NCBI RefSeq assembly: GCF_018130245.1
Contig: NZ_JAFCKP010000006.1
Span: forward strand, 1 to 64,000
Direction of reading: 5' to 3'
Source: Bradyrhizobium sp. SZCCT0231
Lineage (GTDB): Bacteria; Pseudomonadota; Alphaproteobacteria; Rhizobiales; Xanthobacteraceae
DNA: 64,000 nucleotides
Shown here in pieces: positions 49,875 through 58,754 of this stretch. Positions within the stretch are counted from its first letter, which is position 1. Every line of letters begins with the position of its first letter. Below the pieces are notes generated by a model. The model searched no databases. It saw only the letters and a program-made list of their open reading frames with translations, and had not been told where the DNA came from. Position numbers and translations under genes: made by a program.

Positions 49875-52367
49875 ATGGGGATTTCATTAGCAGAGCTGAT
49901 CAAACAGAACACGCTTGGGCAGAGCGAGGGATATCCTGCCGATGTTCCGCACAGCTATAGTTGGTACAAGGGCTGGAATCCGGGTGGTCAGCTGACCCCG
50001 CCTGCCGGCTTCACCGCGGTCGAAGGCTGGGGACAGGTCTATACGGAGGAAGGGGCTCCCGCGTCTCCAAATGCGGACGTCGAGCTCGCGAACGCAAAGA
50101 CCTACGTGCATATCAAGGAGACCGGTCAGTGGCTGCTCGTCCAGGACCAGTCCAAGCTTGGAATCGCAGGCGGGCATTTCGTCCCTGATTTCTCCGGCAA
50201 TTCAGCTTACCCGATGAAGGTGACTCGCCTGTCAAGCGGAGCGGCGAGCTTTGATGCGCCTCCGACGGGATACAACGATCATTTCTGGTATGGAGCGCGC
50301 GGGACCTACACGGCTGGCACCGTCGACGGCGTTTACGTCCAGATGGACATGAGGACGACCGATCCCAACGCGAAGCTGGTGGGCATGGTCGGCGTGGACT
50401 GGTGGCGTAACGCGACAGCTCCGTATCTTGCCGACCACAGCAACAATCCGGGTATCGGCGGCAGCAACTGGATCGAGCTATCGACCCAATGGAAGACGAT
50501 CGGCTATTATTCCATGAGCACTGCGGCCTTCCAGGCAAACCTGCCTCCGCCGCTGCTTGGATCGACTCAACCGCCTCCGGTCGAGCCTTCCGATACATTG
50601 GCGCCGGCATCGCCCAAGATCGTGGCAGTCACGCCGGATACGGGTACCGCCGGTGACCAAATCACCAACGCCAAGCAATTGACGTTGAGCGGAACGGCAG
50701 AAGCGGGCAGCACGGTCAAGGTATTCGAGGGGACGACCGTCGTTGGCACGGTCAAGGCCGGTGCGAATGGCACCTGGAGTCTGACCACAGCCCAATTGGC
50801 AGACGGGAATCATACCTTCAATGCGACCGCCACGGACGCTGCAGGCAACGTCAGTCAAAAATCCGCTTCCCTCAGCATGCGCGTAGACACGCTTGCGCCG
50901 GGGGCTCCCAAGATCACGGAATTCACGCCGGATAGTGGTACCGTCGGGGACAAGACCACGAATGCGAGACGGTTGACGCTGAGTGGTACGGCGGAGGCAG
51001 GCAGTACGGTCAAGGTCGTTGAGGGAACGACCGTGATCGGCACGACCAAAGCCGACGCGGGCGGCGCCTGGAGCCTGACAACGGCACAGTTGGCTGCCGG
51101 GAGCCACGCCTTTACTGCGATGGCCACTGACGCCGCAGGCAATGTCAGCACGAAATCTGCTGCCCTGAATGTAACGGTCAGCGGGGCTGTCACCTCGCCG
51201 CCGGCAAATGGCAAGAACTTGCTGGTCAACGGGTCGTTCGAAGCGAGCACCTTGGCACCCTACGCTGACGGACGCTGGGGAGCCTACAAGTCGGTTTCGG
51301 GCTGGACCGCGATCTCGGGCGGCACGATCGAGCTCTGGAACAATCTCGGGGGAGTCAGGGCGAGCGATGGCGGCAATTATGGCGAGCTCGACTATGTCGG
51401 CACGCGCGATGGATTCTATCAGGACGTAAAGACCGTCGCGGGACAAGTTTACCAACTGTCCTTCGATGCACGCTCGCGACCTGGCTTCAGCGGCGCGACC
51501 TGCTCGATAGAGGTGTTGTGGAATGGCTCAGTCGTCGCGACTGTTCCGCCTGGCACCGCCTGGGACAGCTACGACTTCAAGGTCGTGGGCACTGGCAGCA
51601 ACGATCGCCTGACCTTCCGAGAGGTCGCCAGCCAGGGTGGCGACGGCTTGGGTGCTCTCTACGACAATATCGAACTCACCGTCGCCACCGCGACGCCAAC
51701 CACTCCCGGGACCGCGGATCCGAATCTCCTGGTGAACGGATCGTTCGAGTCGTCTTCATTGGCGCCGCACGGAGGCGGCCGCTGGGGGGCCTTCGATGCC
51801 ATTCCAGGCTGGCACGCCATCAGTGGCGGAACCATCGAGCTCTGGAACAATCTGAACGGCGTGAAAGCAAGTGACGGCGTCAACTTCGGCGAACTGGACT
51901 ATGTCGGAGCCCGTGATGGACTTTATCAGGATGTGAAGACCGTCGCCGGTCAGCAATACGTTCTTTCCTTCGATGCGCGTTCGCGGCCGGGTTTCTCTAG
52001 CTCGACCTGTTCGATCGAAGTCCTGTGGAATGGCTCGGTCGTTGGCGTGGTTCCGCCCGACGGCAACTGGAAGAACTATGATTTCACGGTGACCGGAACA
52101 GGCGGACAGGACCGCCTGACATTCCGCGAGGTTGCGGGCCAGGGCGGTGATGGGCTCGGCGCTCTCTATGACAATGTCTCCCTGGTTGCAAAGCCGTCGA
52201 GCTCCACCTCGGCGACTCTGCTGAGCAGTACAAGTCAGGCAGTCGCCCTGATGAATCAGTTTGCCGCGACCGACGGAATCACGACCGCCGCAGTGACGAA
52301 TGGGCCGCTCGCAACCGATACGAACGCCTTGCTCACGCAGACGCTCTCGTTGCCTGCCCAACACTAG
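49875..52367 (+). CDS. Multidomain surface protein, likely type I secretion cargo (shared domain + Ig-like + NGSFE modules)
   Basis: An 830-residue protein without signal peptide. Residues 4 to 218 are the domain shared with the 60001 and 61314 proteins (FTAVEGWGQVY, VDWWRNA, GGSNWIELS). Two bacterial Ig-like repeats follow (about 239 to 336 and 337 to 435; LTLSGTAEAGSTVKV), then two galactose-binding-like modules (about 444 to 605 and 614 to 770; LLVNGSFE, GTIELWNN, LDYVG-RDG-YQDVKTVAGQ). The C-terminal 55 residues are Ser/Thr/Ala/Leu-rich and end TQTLSLPAQH, like an uncleaved type I signal. No RTX repeats. It may bind the polysaccharide. GGAAGG precedes the start. Confidence 0.8.
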   Translation: MGISLAELIKQNTLGQSEGYPADVPHSYSWYKGWNPGGQLTPPAGFTAVEGWGQVYTEEGAPASPNADVELANAKTYVHIKETGQWLLVQDQSKLGIAGGHFVPDFSGNSAYPMKVTRLSSGAASFDAPPTGYNDHFWYGARGTYTAGTVDGVYVQMDMRTTDPNAKLVGMVGVDWWRNATAPYLADHSNNPGIGGSNWIELSTQWKTIGYYSMSTAAFQANLPPPLLGSTQPPPVEPSDTLAPASPKIVAVTPDTGTAGDQITNAKQLTLSGTAEAGSTVKVFEGTTVVGTVKAGANGTWSLTTAQLADGNHTFNATATDAAGNVSQKSASLSMRVDTLAPGAPKITEFTPDSGTVGDKTTNARRLTLSGTAEAGSTVKVVEGTTVIGTTKADAGGAWSLTTAQLAAGSHAFTAMATDAAGNVSTKSAALNVTVSGAVTSPPANGKNLLVNGSFEASTLAPYADGRWGAYKSVSGWTAISGGTIELWNNLGGVRASDGGNYGELDYVGTRDGFYQDVKTVAGQVYQLSFDARSRPGFSGATCSIEVLWNGSVVATVPPGTAWDSYDFKVVGTGSNDRLTFREVASQGGDGLGALYDNIELTVATATPTTPGTADPNLLVNGSFESSSLAPHGGGRWGAFDAIPGWHAISGGTIELWNNLNGVKASDGVNFGELDYVGARDGLYQDVKTVAGQQYVLSFDARSRPGFSSSTCSIEVLWNGSVVGVVPPDGNWKNYDFTVTGTGGQDRLTFREVAGQGGDGLGALYDNVSLVAKPSSSTSATLLSSTSQAVALMNQFAATDGITTAAVTNGPLATDTNALLTQTLSLPAQH

Positions 52368-52393
52368 TTTTCCGGCGATAGGCTGTGAGTAGA

Positions 52394-52425
52394 CGCGGGG
52401 GCGCAGATTTGCGTCCCCGCGTTTT
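52394..52425 (+). terminator. Rho-independent terminator
   Basis: CGCGGGGGCGC (52394-52404), a 6-nt loop and GCGTCCCCGCG (52411-52421) pair with one G-U, followed by TTTT. It lies 26 nt after the surface protein stop and isolates that gene from the glycosyltransferase downstream. Confidence 0.85.
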
Positions 52426-52493
52426 GCATTGGGACCGCCCCGGAGGAATGCCCTGCAGCCAGCAGGTGCCGCTCTACGAGCTACCCAGCGGAA

Positions 52494-52507
52494 TTGATAG
52501 CCGTCAA
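52494..52507. promoter_or_regulatory. TTGA-N6-TCAA palindrome TTGATAGCCGTCAA
   Basis: Exact site, 88 bp upstream of the family 2 glycosyltransferase start and past the terminator of the previous gene. Confidence 0.7.
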
Positions 52508-52595
52508 CTCGGGGGTGCTGGTTTCAGTTCAGATGATGCCGGGGCGAGCCTCTCCATGGCGATTGCCGCGACGATAGGTCTGACAATCGAAATCC

Positions 52596-53672
52596 ATGAC
52601 ACACTCGGGACAAATCACGGAGTGTTCACCCGCGCCTTATGCGAGCGGGGCCGTGAGCACCGCATTTCCGGCCGAGACGGCCCGCCCTTACGTGACGATC
52701 GCAATTCCTACATACAACAGGGCCACGCTTCTGAAGGGATGCATCGCATCCGCCTTGGCGCAGACCTACCCTCATTTCGAGGTTCTCGTCTCGAACAACG
52801 CTTCGCCAGACGATACGGCACGGATCTTGGGCCAGTTCAGCGACGCACGATTGCGCGTCATCACCCAGGAAACGAATATCGGCCTGCTCCCGAATTGGAA
52901 TGCATGCCTTGCGAATGCCAGAGGCGACTACATCATCTTCGTATCCGATGACGACAGGATCATGCCGGCGCTGCTCGAGCGATGCGTGGCGCTTATCGAC
53001 CAACACCCGCAACTTCCGATTGTCATCACCCTGAGCAATTTACACGCGGCTTCGCTCGGTCAAACGCGTTCCCCGCGCGCCAGCCGGACGCTCGATACCG
53101 GCATTCGGGACGGCTCTGCGATTCTGAATGAGTTTCTCACAGACCAGATCACCGTCAATATGTGCGGCGTGGTGATGCGTACGGCCTTTCTGCGCGAACG
53201 CGGCGGCATTCCGCTCGATCTGCCGCACACCGCCGACGTCGCTGCGTGGGCGCCGCTGCTCCTTCTCGGCAAAGCCGGTCTCGTCAACGAGGCCTGCGCG
53301 ACCTACACCTATCATGACGATTCCGAGACGGCCCGATTGGGGGTGGAGCGGCTTCTGCACGACGGACGCAAGGTCGCCGATTTGATTGCGCACACTGCGG
53401 AGACTCATGTTCATGACGCGCAATTGCGTGAGACCATCCAGCTCCAGGCTTGGCGTTGCTTTGCGCGTCGAGGCCTGATCACGTTGACGGATTTTCGTAA
53501 GAGCGGCGCGAGCATGCTCGACATGTTGAGCATGGCTTGGCACTTTCGCCGGGATCTCCAGGGCGCGAGCGTGCAAGCCATCCTTCGTTTCGCTGCCATC
53601 ACCCTTTGTCCGCCGTCTCTCGCCGCTCGCCTGCGCCGTCTGAGGCGAAGCATCCCGGAACAACTCGCCTGA
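52596..53672 (+). CDS. Glycosyltransferase family 2
   Basis: A 358-residue GT-A fold enzyme. After a 30-residue N-terminal tail it has YVTIAIPTYNRATLLKGCIA, VLVSNNASPDD, NIGLLPNWNACLANARGDYI and the metal-binding FVSDDDRI (DxD-like). The C-terminal 120 residues are helical and cytosolic. It would add a sugar to the growing repeat unit at the inner membrane. Confidence 0.9.
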   Translation: MTHSGQITECSPAPYASGAVSTAFPAETARPYVTIAIPTYNRATLLKGCIASALAQTYPHFEVLVSNNASPDDTARILGQFSDARLRVITQETNIGLLPNWNACLANARGDYIIFVSDDDRIMPALLERCVALIDQHPQLPIVITLSNLHAASLGQTRSPRASRTLDTGIRDGSAILNEFLTDQITVNMCGVVMRTAFLRERGGIPLDLPHTADVAAWAPLLLLGKAGLVNEACATYTYHDDSETARLGVERLLHDGRKVADLIAHTAETHVHDAQLRETIQLQAWRCFARRGLITLTDFRKSGASMLDMLSMAWHFRRDLQGASVQAILRFAAITLCPPSLAARLRRLRRSIPEQLA

Positions 53673-53758
53673 CCGCAACGGTACGGATTATGGTCCGTCT
53701 CTGGACGAGACCGACGCCACGCGCGCGGCCGGCCGCAGTTTCTCGGCTTAAACCGTTA

Positions 53759-53772
53759 TTGATACCTCTCAA
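53759..53772. promoter_or_regulatory. TTGA-N6-TCAA palindrome TTGATACCTCTCAA
   Basis: Exact TTGA-N6-TCAA, 115 bp upstream of the flippase gene in a 215-bp gap. Inner bases are less symmetric than in the best sites. Confidence 0.5.
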
Positions 53773-53887
53773 ATTCGCCCGACTGCGGCACCCATAGGCT
53801 GCGCCGAGAGTCAGATTCTTAGATCAAGCGGACCGGACGCGAGTTCAAGCGATGGTGGCCTGTTATGCCTAACTCACTGACTGCATC

Positions 53888-55174
53888 ATGAGCGCACCAG
53901 CCCTGCCCGACTCCCCCAGCCGCCTTCTCGTCGATCTCATGGTCATGGCCATGCGGGCGAGCGTCATGGGCTGCAAATTCGGCCTCGCCCTGTTCATTGC
54001 CCGCTATCTCGACCTTTCGTCGCTGGGTCTCTATGGCCTCGCCGCCGGCGCGATCGCGGCCGTTCCGATCGTGGTCAATCTTGGTATGAACCACTTGCTG
54101 ATGCGCGACGCCGTCACGGCCTCCCCCAGCGAGATGATCGACAGCATGCGCCACTATTGGGGCTTCGTGACGTTTGCGTACACGGTTCTTCTGACGATAG
54201 CGACGCTGGTGACCGTCCTGTTCGGCACTCCGTCTCTCTGGATCCTCATCGTCGCCGTGATCATGTTCGAACATGTTGGCAACGACATCTTCTACCTGCT
54301 TTCCAGCCTGCAGCGCCACGTCTGGGCAAACGCCATCGGCTTCATCCGCGGGGCGGCCTGGATCCTCATCTATGTTCCGCTCGCGATCTGGGACTCCAGC
54401 TTCAGATCGCTTCCGTATCTGTTCGGCTTCTGGCTGGTGGGATGCATGGCTTCGGTGGGGCTGTTCGCTTTCCTCAGCCGGTCATGGCCGTGGCTGGCAT
54501 CCTTCTCTCAGCCATTCAGGCTGTCCGTGATCACCGAGGCGATCCAGAAGTCCTTCCTCATGCTGTTGAGCGACCTCGGCTTCATTACGAGCCAGTACAT
54601 CGATCGCTACCTGATCACACTGTTCCTGGGTTTGAAGGTCGCCGGCATCTACTTCCTGTTCTGGACCGTCGGCAGCTCCGCAACCACCTTCCTGGCGCTG
54701 GTCCTTCAACAAAGGCAGCGGCCATCGCTGATCAGCGCTTATCGGACCAGCGGCCCCTCCGCGCACCGCCAACTGGCCTGGCGCTTCCTGCAGACGACCG
54801 CACTCGCGACTGCGGCGCTGAGCACCGCGGTCGGATTTACATTCCAGGTGCTTCTGCCATGGGTCGCTCAGCCCGCGCTCACCGCCCAGTGGTCGGCGTT
54901 CTGGCTGATCGTCGCAGGACTGGCTGTTCGCTATATGGCCGATTTCGGCACCCTGGCCCTGTTCACGGCGCATCTTGACCGCCTGGTGACGGTCACAAAC
55001 CTGACCTCCGTGGGCGTTCTCGTGATGGCACAATTGGCGCTGCTGCCGCTCGCCGGACTCCATGGCGCCGGAGCAGCAATCCTGTTGACGGCGCTCATCA
55101 TGCTACTGTGGCGCTATTCGTTGCTGTTCGGCTTCCCGATCTCGAACGGCTATTCCCGCCGCGTGGGCGCCTGA
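53888..55174 (+). CDS. Polysaccharide flippase (Wzx/MATE-like membrane protein)
   Basis: A 428-residue protein with about twelve membrane segments and no soluble domain. Layout and sequence fit the polysaccharide biosynthesis/MVF flippase superfamily: start GCKFGLALFIARYLDLSSLG, LYGLAAGAIAAVPIVVNLGM, and the middle QKSFLMLLSDLGFITSQYID. It would move the undecaprenyl-linked repeat unit across the inner membrane. The match is structural rather than motif-based, so a related transporter is possible. Confidence 0.78.
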   Translation: MSAPALPDSPSRLLVDLMVMAMRASVMGCKFGLALFIARYLDLSSLGLYGLAAGAIAAVPIVVNLGMNHLLMRDAVTASPSEMIDSMRHYWGFVTFAYTVLLTIATLVTVLFGTPSLWILIVAVIMFEHVGNDIFYLLSSLQRHVWANAIGFIRGAAWILIYVPLAIWDSSFRSLPYLFGFWLVGCMASVGLFAFLSRSWPWLASFSQPFRLSVITEAIQKSFLMLLSDLGFITSQYIDRYLITLFLGLKVAGIYFLFWTVGSSATTFLALVLQQRQRPSLISAYRTSGPSAHRQLAWRFLQTTALATAALSTAVGFTFQVLLPWVAQPALTAQWSAFWLIVAGLAVRYMADFGTLALFTAHLDRLVTVTNLTSVGVLVMAQLALLPLAGLHGAGAAILLTALIMLLWRYSLLFGFPISNGYSRRVGA

Positions 55175-55202
55175 TTGCAGGTCTGGAGCGACCTCGGAAA
55201 TC

Positions 55203-55928
55203 CTAGTGGTAGCTGAGACCATCGGCGTAATCGGTCCGCCTGAACAGGCAATCCACCTCGAGCAGTGACGCAGGATCCTGGGAGTAGTAGGTCACAGGGC
55301 GCAACTGACTCAGGGTAAAGCCAGCCTCTCGCATGAAGCGAAGTGCTTCATCGAACTTCCAGGTATCCTCATAAAGATGGACCAGGGGCAACTCCAGTTG
55401 AACGCCAAGCAGGCTATGAAGCGAGTTTGCCGCCCCGCGCAGGACACTCTGCTCAAATCCCTGCGTATCGACCTTCAGGAACACGCGTTCGCCGGCAAAC
55501 TCCTCGAATATCGAATCGAGCGTGGCGATCTCGACCTCGTCGATGCGGACGACCTCGGATTCGTAGATGCTGTTCCGGCCGATCTCGGTCTGGTTGACTA
55601 TCGAACTCATGGCCGTGTTCTTGCTCACATTGATCTGGATGACACCATTGACATCGCCCAGAGCGGTATTTCGGCAGTCCCATTTCTGATCGGCCTCGCA
55701 CCTTTTCTCGAGCCTTTTGAACACATCGAGCACGGGCTCGAAGGAGACGACCCTCCCCGTATACCCCTGCAACCTGAGATCTTGCGCAAACTGGCCCTCG
55801 TTCGCGCCGACATCCAGGACGAGATTTACGGAACGAGATTGGAGGAACTCCGCCAAATTCGGATGATGACGGCGAATTTCGTATCCTGCTGACCTCACGA
55901 ATGATTTCAGTCTGTCCTTCACCAGCAT
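55203..55928 (-). CDS. FkbM-family methyltransferase
   Basis: A 241-residue SAM-dependent methyltransferase. It has LVLDVGANEGQFAQDLRLQG for SAM binding, RVVSFEPVLDVFKRLEKRC, TLDSIFEEFAGERVFLKVDT and FEQSVLRGA. FkbM proteins O-methylate sugars or other alcohols. The ribosome binding site GGAGGAGAG is excellent. It follows the GT2 gene by 72 nt on the same strand and probably decorates the polymer. Confidence 0.88.
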   Translation of the reverse strand: MLVKDRLKSFVRSAGYEIRRHHPNLAEFLQSRSVNLVLDVGANEGQFAQDLRLQGYTGRVVSFEPVLDVFKRLEKRCEADQKWDCRNTALGDVNGVIQINVSKNTAMSSIVNQTEIGRNSIYESEVVRIDEVEIATLDSIFEEFAGERVFLKVDTQGFEQSVLRGAANSLHSLLGVQLELPLVHLYEDTWKFDEALRFMREAGFTLSQLRPVTYYSQDPASLLEVDCLFRRTDYADGLSYH

Positions 55929-56000
55929 GTCTCTCCTCCTGTCAATTTCGGTCCAGCTTCGGCGAGGCCGTTGATATCGCGGACGGGTTGGGCAAGCGGC

Positions 56001-56924
56001 TCACCGCCAGCCGAATTGGCTCCGACGCCATCTCAGGAGCGGCGACACGATGGCTCTCCCAACCTGGGTCCGCCGCAGACCGACCTTCACCAGGTCGAAG
56101 GCCGGCGATGGAAGCGGAGGCATCAGATCATCGCGTGTGACGAAATTCCCGTCGCCCCGATCAACGTCGCATTCGGCGGCCTCCCTCACGCGATCGCGCC
56201 AGGATGCGAGCTCGTGCAGGGGCATCGTCCCCTTGTCCGTCCAGTCGGGCTGCAGACCCTTCGCAAGCGCCCGGTTCGCCTCGTGCTTGAACAGTCCCGG
56301 CTGCTGTTGACGTATCGCCAATCGCTTGGATATCTGCGCCGGCGAGCGATAGGGGAAATGCCTCAAACGTATCCGCGATGGAAACGTCCGCCCGCGATTG
56401 TGGGGCCAGATCAGTCCTCCCCAACGCAGATCGGCCCGATGGCGAACGAAGCGCGGTTCGCTCCAATTGTTCTGATAGTACCTGAGCCGTTCTTGCACGG
56501 GACGGGCGAGCCATTCCGTCGGATTCTCTTCGTAGTTCTTCAAATCGGCATCCGTGAAGTAGAAGTTCATCGTCGCCGAAAGAACGAATCCATAGCTCTG
56601 GGGCACGTTCGCAAGGAACTGCGCCGGATCATCGATGAAGAACTCATCAGAATCGAGCCTGCACCACCAGTCTCCCGGTGCAGCGACGTGCCGCCGCGTT
56701 TCGAATATTTCTCCCCGGAGCTCATCGGTAAAGGTCCGATCGTCATGGCCAACAAGCTCGATCCTGGGATGGCATTTCGCGAGATCCTGAAGCCTCTCCC
56801 AGGTGCCATCGACACTTCCATTGTCGAAGACGAAGATCCGATCGCTCCAGTCGAGAGCCGCTTTCAGCGTCTCTCCGACGATGTCATTTTCGTCTCGAAC
56901 GCAACAAATGCTGAATATTTTCAT
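56001..56924 (-). CDS. Glycosyltransferase family 2 (Glyco_tranf_2_4-like)
   Basis: A 307-residue protein. The start at 56924 (MKIFSICCVRDENDIV) has GGGGGAG upstream. It has IFVFDNGSVDGTWERLQDLA and WWCRLDSDEFFID, with the D-S-D metal site, then a helical Arg-rich C-terminal half. Family members are often called rhamnan or LPS core-type transferases. It lies between the Wzz-like gene and the FkbM gene on one strand. Confidence 0.85.
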   Translation of the reverse strand: MKIFSICCVRDENDIVGETLKAALDWSDRIFVFDNGSVDGTWERLQDLAKCHPRIELVGHDDRTFTDELRGEIFETRRHVAAPGDWWCRLDSDEFFIDDPAQFLANVPQSYGFVLSATMNFYFTDADLKNYEENPTEWLARPVQERLRYYQNNWSEPRFVRHRADLRWGGLIWPHNRGRTFPSRIRLRHFPYRSPAQISKRLAIRQQQPGLFKHEANRALAKGLQPDWTDKGTMPLHELASWRDRVREAAECDVDRGDGNFVTRDDLMPPLPSPAFDLVKVGLRRTQVGRAIVSPLLRWRRSQFGWR

Positions 56925-56997
56925 GTCGGGCTCCCCCTTGGTGCCGGCGACGGTTACCGACGCCTCACATGGCAGCACTCGCGTGGCATCACTGTAT

Positions 56998-58572
56998 TCA
57001 CCCCTTCAAGGGAGGCATTCTGGGCGATCGTGCGCCAAGCGCGACGCTGTTTTCCTCGTAGTCGGCCCGTCCGGCAGGATGCAGCCCCTTCACCCCATCC
57101 CCCCTTTGAGCGGCGATCAGCAGGTTCTTGATCGGATCGTACTCCTCAATGCCGGAGACGGACCTCGACACCGGATGCATGGTGCTCCTGGCAATCTCGG
57201 GACCGAAGATGCCGCCCAAGCCAAGCAGAACTCCGCCAGCCAGGGCCAATGCGACCAGCTGCGAGACTTGCGGGAAGACGGGCGCTGTCGGCGTTATCGC
57301 CTTCTGCACCACTCTGAGGCTGGAAAGCTGGCTCTTCTTGGCGACCTCGGAGCTAATCTGCTCTTCGAGAATGCGCGTCGCATATTGTGCGGCAGCCGCC
57401 GAGGCGGTCGTCAGAACCCGCTTCAACCTGCCGTATTCCGCCTCTTTCGCGGAGAGCGATGCCAGCTCCTTATTTACCTTCTCGAGCTCGGTGCCGAGTT
57501 GATGCAGGAGTTCCATCTGACCGTTCAGTTCGGCATTCAGCTTCATCAACGTTGCCATGTTGTCCTGATAGACCTTGATCAGGAGCAATGGCGGCTGCTC
57601 CTCAAACTGCTCCGGCGGCTTTGCGACCGGATCAAGGCTCTTACGGCCATCTTGGCCTCCGAGCGTGGTAACCATCCGACTGACGGCCTTGTTCTGCGCG
57701 ACGGGCCGCAGTATCGCCAATTGATCGGCGACGGACAGTTTCTGTCCCTTCTTGTCCTCGATCGTTCCACGCGTCGTGGCGATCAACGCCGACAGATCGC
57801 TGGCGCGTTTGAGCAGAAGCTGCCGCTGTTCGTCGACGGCATAGATGGAGGCCTCGACGGAGAAGCGCTTCAGATCTGCGGCTGCAATCTCGGCGTCCTC
57901 CTCCAGCCGCTTCGTTTGTTGCTGAAAGAACTCCTGTGCACCGGGCATCTGAACGTCGAGGCTTTGTACGGTGACCAACGTGTTCGCGAGCTCGTTCAGA
58001 TAGCCCGCTGCGATCACCGGATCCTTGTGGCGAAACGTGATCCTCAACAGATCGGAGCGCCCCTCCTGTTTCGCATTCACGCGATCTCGCAAACTGAGAA
58101 TGCCCTGCTGGTTACGCTCGATATCTTCTTCCGTTTCGTCAACGGGCTTCGCCCGCGCCTTCGTTTGCTCGGACTCCTTGGCGAACATGTCGCGAAGGTC
58201 GATCTCCCTGCCCCATGCCATGAATTTGGCCAGAAGCGTGGGGTTTGAATCGGACGATAATCTCTCGTATCCGACGTTCTTCGCCGCCTCCAGGAGGACC
58301 AGATCGATCTTGGCGATCCGCGACAGCGATTCCATCCGGCTTTGGAGGTCGATGCCCTCCCCGAACGGCGAGCCTGCCGCATTGCTGGAAGATCGTTCCT
58401 TGATCCCTTGGCCGGCGCGAAGCAGAACATATGCCTCGTAGCGGTCTCCAACGGCCGCGTAGTAAAGAAAGGCCGCGCCGGACGTCAGCAACAGGCACAG
58501 ATAAATCACCCATTGCCGCCGCCATAACAGACCGAACGCTCTGGCGAATAAACTGCTCGTGTCACGTTCCAC
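56998..58572 (-). CDS. Polysaccharide co-polymerase, Wzz/GumC type without kinase domain
   Basis: A 524-residue inner-membrane protein. It has a first membrane helix near the start (WVIYLCLLLTSGAAFLYYAA), a large periplasmic region with long coiled coils (about 250 to 430), and a second helix (LVALALAGGVLLGLGGIFGP), then a short tail without Walker motifs, so no BY-kinase. It sets chain length and links to export. The frame extends to 58788, but the box at 58628 would be inside it. GTG 58572, with GGAG 6 nt upstream, gives a short cytosolic N-terminus. Confidence 0.83.
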   Translation of the reverse strand: MERDTSSLFARAFGLLWRRQWVIYLCLLLTSGAAFLYYAAVGDRYEAYVLLRAGQGIKERSSSNAAGSPFGEGIDLQSRMESLSRIAKIDLVLLEAAKNVGYERLSSDSNPTLLAKFMAWGREIDLRDMFAKESEQTKARAKPVDETEEDIERNQQGILSLRDRVNAKQEGRSDLLRITFRHKDPVIAAGYLNELANTLVTVQSLDVQMPGAQEFFQQQTKRLEEDAEIAAADLKRFSVEASIYAVDEQRQLLLKRASDLSALIATTRGTIEDKKGQKLSVADQLAILRPVAQNKAVSRMVTTLGGQDGRKSLDPVAKPPEQFEEQPPLLLIKVYQDNMATLMKLNAELNGQMELLHQLGTELEKVNKELASLSAKEAEYGRLKRVLTTASAAAAQYATRILEEQISSEVAKKSQLSSLRVVQKAITPTAPVFPQVSQLVALALAGGVLLGLGGIFGPEIARSTMHPVSRSVSGIEEYDPIKNLLIAAQRGDGVKGLHPAGRADYEENSVALGARSPRMPPLKG

Positions 58573-58627
58573 CGCCGACTCCACTTCTTTTGGCGCCTTA
58601 GCGTCCAACGAAGCGTCCGGGCAGGTA

Positions 58628-58641
58628 TTGACGGCTGTCAA
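58628..58641. promoter_or_regulatory. TTGA-N6-TCAA palindrome TTGACGGCTGTCAA
   Basis: Exact TTGAC-N4-GTCAA in the divergent promoter: 56 bp from the Wzz-like start (58572) and 114 bp from the Wzy-like start (58755). Confidence 0.75.
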
Positions 58642-58754
58642 CTCACACTTGGCAATTCCCGACATCTTGGCCGACAGGTCGGTCCCCAGTGGGTCGCTCC
58701 CGTTGGGAGCGGCGCCGCGGAACCGAAAGCTCAGAAGCGCGGAGTACGCTTGCC

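Noticed and set aside
49875-52367. RTX-type calcium-binding repeats in the surface protein
   Set aside because: G-G-D-G stretches occur but the nonapeptide GGxGxDxUx is not repeated; the modules fit Ig-like and galactose-binding-like domains instead.
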